NCBI GenBank assembly: GCA_919902965.1
Contig: CAKKSJ010000214.1
Location: forward strand, 1 to 6,636
From: Burkholderiales bacterium
GTDB taxonomy: Bacteria > Pseudomonadota > Gammaproteobacteria > Burkholderiales > SG8-39
Direction: 5' to 3'
DNA length: 6,636 nucleotides
This document shows positions 1-5,679 of this stretch, in pieces (the stretch's first letter is position 1; each line of letters opens with the position of its first letter). The position numbers and the translations under genes are program-made. Under the pieces are notes generated by a model. It ran no database searches and was not told the DNA's origin. It saw nothing but the letters and a program-made list of their open reading frames with translations.

Positions 1-75
1 GTAATCCCGCGATGGTCGAGACTGGCTTACGTGCAGAACTTGATCTGGACGGACAACCCGGCAGGAGTGAAAGCC

Positions 76-438
76 ATGAACGCCACGCAGAAACTGATTT
101 GCACCCTCGCCGGCGGCGCTGCTTTGGCCCTGGCGGCGCCCGTGTTCGCCGATTCGGGGCGCGACCGCGGGCATGACTACAGCCGTGACCGCGGCAGCTA
201 CGGCAACTATGAACATGACCGCTATCGCGACCACAACCGCGGCTACGACCGCCGTCGTCTGCTCGTGGTGCCGCGACCGATCCATGACCGACGTCATTTC
301 GTCGTGGTGCGGCGACCGATCCTGGTCGAGCGCCCGGTGTATTACGCCGAGCCCGCGCCCATGCCCATGGCATACAACATTGGCCCGGCCGCCATCATCG
401 GCGCCGTGATCGGCGGCTATATCGATCACCGCCGCTAG
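76..438 (+). CDS. Small secreted Arg/Asp/Tyr-rich protein with C-terminal glycine-zipper-like segment
   Basis: A 120-residue hypothetical protein. I chose the ATG at 76 because AGGAG at 63-67 lies 8 bases upstream and because it gives a clean Sec signal peptide: MNATQK, a hydrophobic stretch at about 8-21, then a VFA|DS cleavage site after residue 25. An in-frame GTG at 31 would add 15 residues ahead of the signal and has no good ribosome site. The mature protein opens with a highly polar tract (about 27-61) rich in Arg, Asp, His and Tyr with repeated RDRG-like units. Two similar Val/Pro/Arg stretches follow (about 63-88, VVPRPIHDRR and VVVRRPILVERP). The end is a Gly/Ala/Ile segment (103-116, including IIGAVIGGY) resembling glycine-zipper segments of small envelope proteins. 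The likely location is the periplasm or outer membrane. No enzymatic motif is visible and the function is unknown. It converges with the next gene with a 6-base gap and no clear terminator. Confidence 0.75.
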   Translation: MNATQKLICTLAGGAALALAAPVFADSGRDRGHDYSRDRGSYGNYEHDRYRDHNRGYDRRRLLVVPRPIHDRRHFVVVRRPILVERPVYYAEPAPMPMAYNIGPAAIIGAVIGGYIDHRR

Positions 439-444
439 CCGGCA

Positions 445-837
445 TCAACCTGGTTTCTTGCCTTCGGCGCCCATCATCAGCGCCTTCCGGCCGACATAGG
501 GCGTGGCCTCCTCGGCTGGCGGCGCAGCCGCGGGGACTTTCTGCGGCAGCGCTGATTCCAGTTCGCGCACGCGGCGCTCGAGGGACGCCTTTTCGTCCTC
601 CAGGCTTGCGACCTGGCGCCGCAGTCGCGCGCCAGTCCATTGCCCCTTGATCACACTGGGGGTCGAGACCAGGCCGGCGATCAGCGCACCCAGGGCGAGC
701 GCCACCAGCAGCACCACCGCCAGCGAACTGTCGTAGCGCCAGAAACCGAGAACCACGGTCACCGCGACGTTGTTCTGCAAAGCGAAGGTCACGGCACCGA
801 TGGTGAACACGATGCCCAGGATCAGAAAGAGCTGCAT
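445..837 (-). CDS. LapA-domain (DUF1049-type) inner-membrane protein
   Basis: A 130-residue protein that reads as a LapA-domain protein. It has one membrane segment at the extreme N-terminus (about 1-20), the short LQNN-containing linker with V-V-L-G-F-W typical of the family, and a second membrane segment (about 39-59). A charged heptad-like coiled coil follows at about 70-98 (LRRQVASLEDEKASLERRV). The tail is Pro/Ala-rich and ends in a basic stretch. In E. coli, LapA (about 100 residues) works with LapB (YciM) in control of lipopolysaccharide synthesis. In many proteobacteria lapA sits beside lapB. No lapB is next to this gene, so it may be a paralogue, and a LapA role here is inferred from the fold only. 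The start is well supported: GGAGG (complement of 843-847) sits 5 bases before the ATG. Confidence 0.85.
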   Translation of the reverse strand: MQLFLILGIVFTIGAVTFALQNNVAVTVVLGFWRYDSSLAVVLLVALALGALIAGLVSTPSVIKGQWTGARLRRQVASLEDEKASLERRVRELESALPQKVPAAAPPAEEATPYVGRKALMMGAEGKKPG

Positions 838-970
838 GATTGCCTCCGTTCAGTTGAAGCGCGCATGACCCGGCCCCTGGCATCGCGGCGCTTGCGGCCA
901 TGTTGCGCGAACTGCCCGGCACTTTCCGTACGCCAGCGCGCATAGGGGACAGATTGCCATCTTATCGCGC

Positions 971-999
971 TTGCCGCGCATTGCCCACGCGGCCATAAT
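971..999 (+). promoter_or_regulatory. Putative sigma70 promoter for the aspartate dehydrogenase gene
   Basis: TTGCCG at 971-976 and CATAAT at 994-999 are separated by exactly 17 bases. They match the -35 and -10 consensus at 4 of 6 and 5 of 6 positions. A start point near 1006 would give a leader of about 20 bases carrying AGGAG at 1014-1018 before the ATG at 1027. This is a pattern match only. The surrounding DNA is GC-rich, which makes an AT-rich -10 box here somewhat more meaningful. Confidence 0.4.
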
Positions 1000-1026
1000 C
1001 GCTGCTCTTATTCAGGAGCACCCGGC

Positions 1027-1842
1027 ATGCGCATCGGCATCATCGGCGGCGGCGTCATCGCGCGCCTGTTTCTCGAACACATAGCGCGCGGCGACATGGG
1101 CGAGGCCCAAGTGGTGGCGATCCAGGGCCGCAGCCCGGCCTCGCGCGGCAAACCTCTGGCCGAACAGTACGGCGTGCCCTTTGTCACCAGCCTGGCCGCG
1201 CTGATCGCCGAGCGCCCGGAAGTGGTGATCGAGGCGGCCTCGCACGACGCTGTGCGCGAGTTTGCCAAGCCGCTGCTGCAGCAGAGCATCCCGGTGATCA
1301 TCCTTTCCGGGGGCGCGCTCTGCGACGATGCCTTGCGCGCGCGCCTGGAAGCGGCGGCGGCGAAATACAAGGCCTTGCTCTACGTGCCTTCCGGCGGCAT
1401 CGGCGGCCTCGATGCGCTCAAGGCAGTCTGCGTAGCCGGCGCCGATTCGGTCGAGATCGCCGTGACCAAACCGCCTGCGGCGTGGAAAGGCATCCCCTAT
1501 GTTCAAAAACTGAATCTCGACCTCGACCATCTCAGCGCAGCGGTGATCCTGTTCGAGGGCACTGCGCGCGCCGGGGTACCGCACTTCCCGGCCAATGTGA
1601 ACATTGCCGCGGCGCTCGCCATGGCCGGCATCGGCTTCGACCGCACGCAGATGAAAGTGGTGGCGGACCCGGCACTGGTCTACAACACGCATTACATCAA
1701 CATCCGCGGCAAGACCGGGGCCATCAGCATCAAATTCGAGAGCGTTCCCTTCCCCGACAACCCCAAGACCTCCATGCTCGCCTGCTACAGCGCGCTCGCC
1801 GCGTTCAAGCAATTCAATTCGCCGGTGCGCTATGGTACGTAG
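1027..1842 (+). CDS. nadX: L-aspartate dehydrogenase (NadX/DUF108 family)
   Basis: A 271-residue NAD(P)-dependent L-aspartate dehydrogenase, about the usual family length. The family converts L-aspartate to iminoaspartate (and on to oxaloacetate plus ammonia). It can feed quinolinate and NAD synthesis in place of NadB. The N-terminal Rossmann domain opens with GIIGGGVIA (4-12); the last position of the glycine-rich loop is Ala where Gly is common. EAASHDAVREF (69-79) and PSGGIGGLDALK (121-132) are family signatures. TKPP (147-150), FEGTARAG (176-183) and FPANVNIAAALAMAG (187-201) follow. ADP...YNTHYI (213-224) carries the substrate-binding Asn220 and the proposed catalytic His222. PDNPKTSML (243-251) ends the conserved core. 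The start is supported by AGGAG at 1014-1018, 8 bases upstream. The gene stands alone, with no NAD-pathway neighbour in view, so its physiological direction cannot be told from context. Confidence 0.92.
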   Translation: MRIGIIGGGVIARLFLEHIARGDMGEAQVVAIQGRSPASRGKPLAEQYGVPFVTSLAALIAERPEVVIEAASHDAVREFAKPLLQQSIPVIILSGGALCDDALRARLEAAAAKYKALLYVPSGGIGGLDALKAVCVAGADSVEIAVTKPPAAWKGIPYVQKLNLDLDHLSAAVILFEGTARAGVPHFPANVNIAAALAMAGIGFDRTQMKVVADPALVYNTHYINIRGKTGAISIKFESVPFPDNPKTSMLACYSALAAFKQFNSPVRYGT

Positions 1843-1977
1843 CAAGCTTTGGTGGGGCGTTGTTGCGCCGTAAGATCAATGGGAAGGATGCCTTGCGTCG
1901 AGGCTCCAGGCCGCGGCTGAGCACCGCCTCGCCGATGGCGGGATGGCGCTGGCGGCGATCAGCGTCGCCTTGGTAGT

Positions 1978-2493
1978 CTACCGGCGCCAGTAGAAACCGC
2001 CGAAGCGGTGGAAGGGGTAGCCGTAGTTCCAGCCGTAGCCGGGATGGCCCGGCCACCATGGGTCGGAGTACAAATCGTTGCGGCGCGCTTCCTGTTCACT
2101 CCGCAGTTCTTCCGCGTGGCGCTGCTCGCGCTGATTGATTTCTTCGGCGATGCGATCGCGCTGGTCCTGTTCCTGCGCCGCCTGGATATGGTCCAGCACT
2201 TCCGCGCTCACGCCCTGTAGGTGCAGCTCGATCAGCTGCGACGCGCTCAGGGCATAGTGTGAGCCGGACTGTTTGATGCTCGCAATGATTTGTTGAGCCG
2301 TCGCGCCTTGTTTCGACATGCGCACGAGTTCCGCAGTCGGCAGCTTGGGCGTGGGTTTGGGCAGGATGCGCGCGAGCTCCTCGGGCGAGATTCGCGCGAT
2401 GCGCGGGCCGGCGTCCGGTGGCGCTGACACGGAGGCGCAGCCCAGTAGCGGCAGGGCAAGAGCCGATACGAACAGGGTGCGCAACTTGAGCAT
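1978..2493 (-). CDS. Lipoprotein with helical-repeat core, coiled coil and aromatic C-terminal tail
   Basis: A 171-residue predicted lipoprotein of unknown function. The signal peptide ends in a lipobox LLGC, with the acylated Cys at 19. Residue +2 is Ala rather than Asp, which favours sorting to the outer membrane. After a Pro-rich linker, residues about 52-104 contain two helical units of the type seen in many small bacterial envelope proteins: LVRMSKQGATAQQIIASIKQ followed by LSASQLIELHLQGVSAEVLD. A highly charged, probably coiled-coil helix runs from about 104 to 138. The last 30 residues (142-171) are dominated by Trp, Tyr, Phe, Gly and Pro and end in FYWRR. The ATG has no recognisable Shine-Dalgarno sequence, but the signal peptide fixes the start well. 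It lies 50 bases downstream of the diguanylate cyclase gene on the same strand, so read-through transcription is possible. Confidence 0.8.
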   Translation of the reverse strand: MLKLRTLFVSALALPLLGCASVSAPPDAGPRIARISPEELARILPKPTPKLPTAELVRMSKQGATAQQIIASIKQSGSHYALSASQLIELHLQGVSAEVLDHIQAAQEQDQRDRIAEEINQREQRHAEELRSEQEARRNDLYSDPWWPGHPGYGWNYGYPFHRFGGFYWRR

Positions 2494-2543
2494 GCGATAT
2501 TAGACCAGAGGTAGCGGCAAAAGTGCGCCCGTGGCCGCAGAAG

Positions 2544-4367
2544 TCAGGCCTCGAAAAACCGAAAGCTGCTGCCCGCTTGCTTGGCACTGTACATCGCCGC
2601 GTCGGCAGCTTTGACCAGCGCATCCGCGTCGCCGCCGTCGGCCGGATAGAGGGCGATGCCGATGCTGGTGCCGATTTCAACGTCGGGCCACCAAGCGCCG
2701 AGTTGGAAGGGCGCGCCCAGCGCGGCGATGATTTTTCCGGCGACGGTTGCGGCCTCCTCGCGCCTGGCTATGTCGGGCAGGATCACCGTGAATTCATCCC
2801 CGCCGACACGTGCCACGGTGTCGGATTCGCGCACCTGATGCCGGATTCTCTCGGCAACGCTCTGCAACAAGGCATCGCCGGCGCCGTGCCCCAGGGTATC
2901 GTTCACCGGTTTGAATTTATCCAGGTCGAGGAACAGCAGCGCGAACCGGCGGGAATCGCGTTTGGCGAGACGGATGGCCTGATTCAGCCGGTCGTTGAAC
3001 AGCAAGCGGTTCGGCAGCCCGGTGAGGCTGTCGTGATGCGCGACACGCTGGATGCGCTCCTCCGCCAGCTTGTGCTCGGTGATGTCGGTCGTCACGACAA
3101 AACAGCCCAGGACCTTGCCTTGGTCTCCGCTATGCGGCAGAACCCTGACCTCGAAATAGCGGGACTCGCCGTTTGCAAGCTCGATCGTCCTTTGGTAAGT
3201 GACCGGATGTCCCTGCAGCGCTGTCGAATAATAGCCTTCAATCTCGCGGTACACCTGCTCCCCGACCACCTCGCGCAAGTGCTTGCCGAGCATGCTCTCG
3301 ACGGTATAACCGATAAAATCCGCATAGCGCTTGTTGCTGAAAACGCAACACAGGTTCTCATCCCAGGAAGAGGTCATGACCGGGACATTGTCGGCAAACA
3401 GGCGCAGCTTTTCCACGCCGTCGCGCAAGGCTAGCTCGGCCCGCTTGCGCGCCGTGATGTCATTGGCGGTACCGCGATATCCCGTGAATTTTCCCTGGGC
3501 GTCAAACACGGGCTCACCGCGTGCGCTGTAATAGTGAATGCTGCCATCGTGAACGGCGATCTTGTATTCAAAGTCAGTGAAAGCGCGGTGCGCCTCCAGC
3601 GTTGCCCGGTGAGCCGCCCATTCGGTTTCTCCGAGATCGATGGGCAGTTCCCATCTGGTCTTGCGCAAAGCCTCGTTGACCACAAATTTGCCCTTGTTCT
3701 CGACTCCGCCGGACATGACCGTGAAGCGGAAATTCGCGTCTTGCTCCCAATACCAATCAGATGACAGTTCCGCCAGGGCACGAAAGCGCCGCTCGCTTGC
3801 GCGCAGCCTGCGCCTGAGTGCGTTGATTTGTGCGCCGATGATGCCGAAACCGGGCAGCAGTCCCGCGAGCCCCAGCCAGCTCATCCATTCGGTGTAGACG
3901 CTTTGGATTGCCTGCGGCCGCAAATGCATCAGCAGGTTGATGACCAGGGCGTAGGCCGCTAGCAGGTAGAGCGTGACAAAAATGAATTCGCGCCTGTTGA
4001 AGCGAAACACGCTGAACAGAAACACGACGAAACAGCCGAACAAGACAATATTGCGGCCGCTGTCCATGTGGTAGACGATGAACATCAGTAAACTGATCGC
4101 AGCCAGAATCTGGAAGCGGGTGAGGCTGGGATCTTCGAAGCGTAGGTTGAATCCGGAGCGTATGGCCAGATACAGGCCGAGGTTGATCGCAACAGACAGG
4201 GCCGCATATCCCAGCAAGTGCGGCGCCGGAATCACGCCCAGCGCCCAGGCCGTCGTCAGCAGGGCCATGGACAAGACATAGGTGAGCGCGGCAAGGCCCA
4301 GGCGGTGCAGGCGCAGCGCCTGCTTGGCATCGAGCGAGGGCGGGATCAGGAGCGCGGAAAGGTCCAT
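2544..4367 (-). CDS. Membrane-bound PAS-PAS-GGDEF diguanylate cyclase
   Basis: A 607-residue protein that should make cyclic di-GMP from two GTP. Numbered from the ATG at 4367, the N-terminus has about six hydrophobic segments (roughly 24-45, 50-70, 85-100, 106-122, 127-147, 162-182). They form a membrane sensor region I cannot assign to a named MASE family. A short basic helix leads to PAS 1 (about 194-308), which contains the DWYWEQD motif and ends in DITARKRAE. PAS 2 (about 319-434) ends in DITEHKLAEERI. The GGDEF domain (about 436-607) begins HHDSLTGLPNR. It has DLDKFKPVND with Asp481 and Asn489, GHGAGD with Asp498, and an intact GGDEF at 522-526. RESD at 513-516, five residues before GGDEF, is an intact RxxD inhibitory site, so product feedback is expected. 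No EAL domain is present. An in-frame TTG at 4385 would add 6 residues; neither start has a good Shine-Dalgarno, and I prefer ATG. Confidence 0.93.
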   Translation of the reverse strand: MDLSALLIPPSLDAKQALRLHRLGLAALTYVLSMALLTTAWALGVIPAPHLLGYAALSVAINLGLYLAIRSGFNLRFEDPSLTRFQILAAISLLMFIVYHMDSGRNIVLFGCFVVFLFSVFRFNRREFIFVTLYLLAAYALVINLLMHLRPQAIQSVYTEWMSWLGLAGLLPGFGIIGAQINALRRRLRASERRFRALAELSSDWYWEQDANFRFTVMSGGVENKGKFVVNEALRKTRWELPIDLGETEWAAHRATLEAHRAFTDFEYKIAVHDGSIHYYSARGEPVFDAQGKFTGYRGTANDITARKRAELALRDGVEKLRLFADNVPVMTSSWDENLCCVFSNKRYADFIGYTVESMLGKHLREVVGEQVYREIEGYYSTALQGHPVTYQRTIELANGESRYFEVRVLPHSGDQGKVLGCFVVTTDITEHKLAEERIQRVAHHDSLTGLPNRLLFNDRLNQAIRLAKRDSRRFALLFLDLDKFKPVNDTLGHGAGDALLQSVAERIRHQVRESDTVARVGGDEFTVILPDIARREEAATVAGKIIAALGAPFQLGAWWPDVEIGTSIGIALYPADGGDADALVKAADAAMYSAKQAGSSFRFFEA

Positions 4368-4568
4368 GTTTGCCGGTTGTCGCAAGCGTAAGTCTGAATC
4401 GGTGCCGCTCGGTGCTTGCCTCGAAAGTCTTGTTCAGTATTCCAGGCGGGGTGCGGGCCAACCGGAAAGCCCAAGGCGATGTCGCGAATTATGCGCCGGC
4501 GGCAAGGCCGCCAGCCAAATTTGACAATATTTCACGCAGGTTTTCCTTCGTGTGCGAGACCGTAGAAG

Positions 4569-4597
4569 TTGACCGATGTGCAAAAATCGTTTATAAA
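4569..4597 (+). promoter_or_regulatory. Strong sigma70-like promoter for the TetR-mutase operon
   Basis: TTGACC at 4569-4574 and TATAAA at 4592-4597 are spaced by 17 bases. Each matches its consensus at 5 of 6 positions. Transcription would begin near 4604, inside the inverted repeat at 4595-4616, giving a leader of about 30 bases before the TetR ATG at 4635. The AT-rich patch stands out from the GC-rich surroundings. Confidence 0.65.
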
Positions 4598-4616
4598 GCA
4601 AACAGTCGTTTGTTTT
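4595..4616. promoter_or_regulatory. Inverted repeat, probable TetR-family operator
   Basis: The core CAAAC-AGTC-GTTTG (4599-4612) has perfect 5-base arms around a 4-base centre. Beyond one mismatch (4598 against 4613), three more A-T pairs extend the symmetry to a 22-base element. It overlaps the end of the -10 box and the expected transcription start, and lies 19 bases before the regulator's start codon. TetR-family repressors commonly bind such palindromes over their own promoters. That this regulator binds here is inferred from position and symmetry. Confidence 0.55.
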
Positions 4617-4634
4617 ATTTACACCCGGTAGCCC

Positions 4635-5219
4635 ATGGCCCAGACTATACGCATATCGCGCAGCGACAGCCGCCTGCCGCAAATCCTCGACGCGGCGGCG
4701 CGCCTGTTTCGCGAAAAAGGCTATGCCGCCACATCCATGCGCGACATCGCTGCCGCGGTGGACATGCTGCCCGGGTCGCTCTACTACCATTTCGCCGCCA
4801 AGGAAGATCTGCTGGTCGCGGTGTACGAGGAGGGTGTGCGCCTGATCACAGAAAAGGTGGGCGCCGCCATCAGCCGGCACGAGGAACCCTGGCAGAGGCT
4901 GGAGGCGGCGGCCGTCGCGCACCTGGAGGCCTTGCTCAAGACCGGCGACTATGCGCTGGTGGTGATCCGTGTGCTGCCGCAGGATGTGCCCAAGGCCGCC
5001 GCGCGCCTGGTGAAACTGCGCGACGGCTACGACCGCCTGTTCGCAGAACTGGTGGCGGCGCTGCCGCTGCCGCCCGAGACTGACCGCCAGAGCTTCCGCC
5101 TGCTGTTGCTGGGCGCGCTCAACTGGAGCCAGCACTGGTTTCGCGACAGCGGCAGACATTCCCCGCGCGCGATTGCACGCAGTTTTCTCAGGCTGCTGCG
5201 CGAGGCGCAGGAAACCTGA
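4635..5219 (+). CDS. TetR/AcrR-family transcriptional regulator
   Basis: A 194-residue TetR-family regulator of typical length. The N-terminal DNA-binding domain is clear: ILDAAARLFREKGYAATSM (17-35), then the helix-turn-helix DIAAAVDMLPGSLYYHF (37-53), followed by AAKEDLLVAVYE. The C-terminal ligand domain is helical and ends with a LLLLGALNWSQHWFR stretch (156-170). I associate similar stretches with TetR regulators of acyl-CoA and lipid catabolism such as KstR2-like proteins; this is a resemblance from memory, not a search result. It is the first gene of a likely operon, 31 bases ahead of the B12-binding subunit, and sits behind an inverted repeat that overlaps its promoter. Autoregulation with an acyl-CoA inducer, plausibly the mutase substrate or product, is inferred. 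The Shine-Dalgarno before the ATG is weak. Confidence 0.9.
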   Translation: MAQTIRISRSDSRLPQILDAAARLFREKGYAATSMRDIAAAVDMLPGSLYYHFAAKEDLLVAVYEEGVRLITEKVGAAISRHEEPWQRLEAAAVAHLEALLKTGDYALVVIRVLPQDVPKAAARLVKLRDGYDRLFAELVAALPLPPETDRQSFRLLLLGALNWSQHWFRDSGRHSPRAIARSFLRLLREAQET

Positions 5220-5250
5220 ATATCCGCCAACGTCGCAGAGGCAATTCGTC

Positions 5251-5664
5251 ATGACTAAACAAGCACCCAAGGTACTGGTCACCAAAATCGGCCTCGACGG
5301 CCACGATCGCGGCAGCCGCGTGGTCGCTTCCTTCCTGCGCGACGCAGGCATGGAGGTGGTGTATACGCCGCCCTGGCAGGACATTCCCGCGGTGGTCAAG
5401 CTCGCGATGGAGGAGGACGTCGACGTGATCGGCGTGTCCTCGCTCGCAACCGATCACCTGATCGTGCCCAAGCTGATGCAGGCGCTGCACGCCGCCGGAC
5501 TGCAGGATGTTGCGGTCGTCGTCGGCGGCATCGTGCCAGACGCGGATGAGGCGACGCTGCTCGAGGCCGGCGTGGCAAGGGTATTCCATCCGGGCAGCGC
5601 GCTCGAGGACATCGCGGCGGAAATCGGCCGCCTGACGCGCACGCGGCGTGCGCTCAATGTTTAA
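5251..5664 (+). CDS. B12-binding small subunit of an acyl-CoA mutase
   Basis: A 137-residue stand-alone cobalamin-binding domain, homologous to the C-terminal domain of methylmalonyl-CoA mutase and to the small subunits of split mutases. KIGLDGHDRG (12-21) holds the DxHxxG motif; His18 is the expected lower axial ligand that displaces dimethylbenzimidazole ('base-off/His-on'). GVSSLATDHL (61-70) supplies the Ser/Leu region that contacts the nucleotide loop, and VVVGGIVPDAD (89-99) carries the GG motif near the dimethylbenzimidazole tail. The FHPGSALEDI end is also typical. I start at ATG 5251, which has AGAGG at 5237-5241 nine bases upstream and leaves only a short MTKQAPK lead-in. It lies 15 bases before the large-subunit gene and should form a heteromeric mutase with it. 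Its sequence alone does not tell the substrate. Confidence 0.93.
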   Translation: MTKQAPKVLVTKIGLDGHDRGSRVVASFLRDAGMEVVYTPPWQDIPAVVKLAMEEDVDVIGVSSLATDHLIVPKLMQALHAAGLQDVAVVVGGIVPDADEATLLEAGVARVFHPGSALEDIAAEIGRLTRTRRALNV

Positions 5665-5679
5665 TTGAAGGGGATGCGG

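Noticed and set aside
31..75. GTG at 31 as the start of the first gene.
   Set aside because: It places 15 residues before a good signal peptide and lacks a ribosome site; ATG 76 has AGGAG at proper spacing.
1012..1845. Minus-strand open frame of 277 codons opposite the aspartate dehydrogenase.
   Set aside because: It exactly shadows a confidently identified gene and has His/Arg/Ala/Gly-rich composition with no family features.
1945..1969. Overlapping hairpins (CGCTG/CAGCG and GGCGA/TCGCC) in the convergent gap as a rho-independent terminator.
   Set aside because: The stems are short and mutually exclusive, and no T-run follows on either strand. In GC-rich DNA such hairpins are common by chance.
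2494..2543. TAATAT on the minus strand just before the lipoprotein ATG as a -10 box.
   Set aside because: It would leave almost no leader, and no -35 hexamer lies at a suitable distance.
2523..3434. Plus-strand open frame of 303 codons inside the diguanylate cyclase region.
   Set aside because: It is opposite the PAS/GGDEF coding sequence, whose motifs are unmistakable; no independent signal or start site supports it.
4368..4385. TTG at 4385 as the diguanylate cyclase start.
   Set aside because: It adds only six residues and has no Shine-Dalgarno. ATG at 4367 is the more usual codon, although neither start is strongly supported.
4521..4549. Perfect -35 hexamer TTGACA at 4521-4526 as an additional promoter for the TetR gene.
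   Set aside because: No acceptable -10 box lies 16-18 bases downstream (TTCCTT-like only). The TTGACC/TATAAA pair at 4569-4597 is far better.
4434..5399. Long open frame on the minus strand (321 codons) across the TetR and B12 genes.
   Set aside because: It is antisense to two clearly recognisable genes, has Arg/Gln-rich low-information content typical of GC-rich shadow frames, and shows no domain motif.
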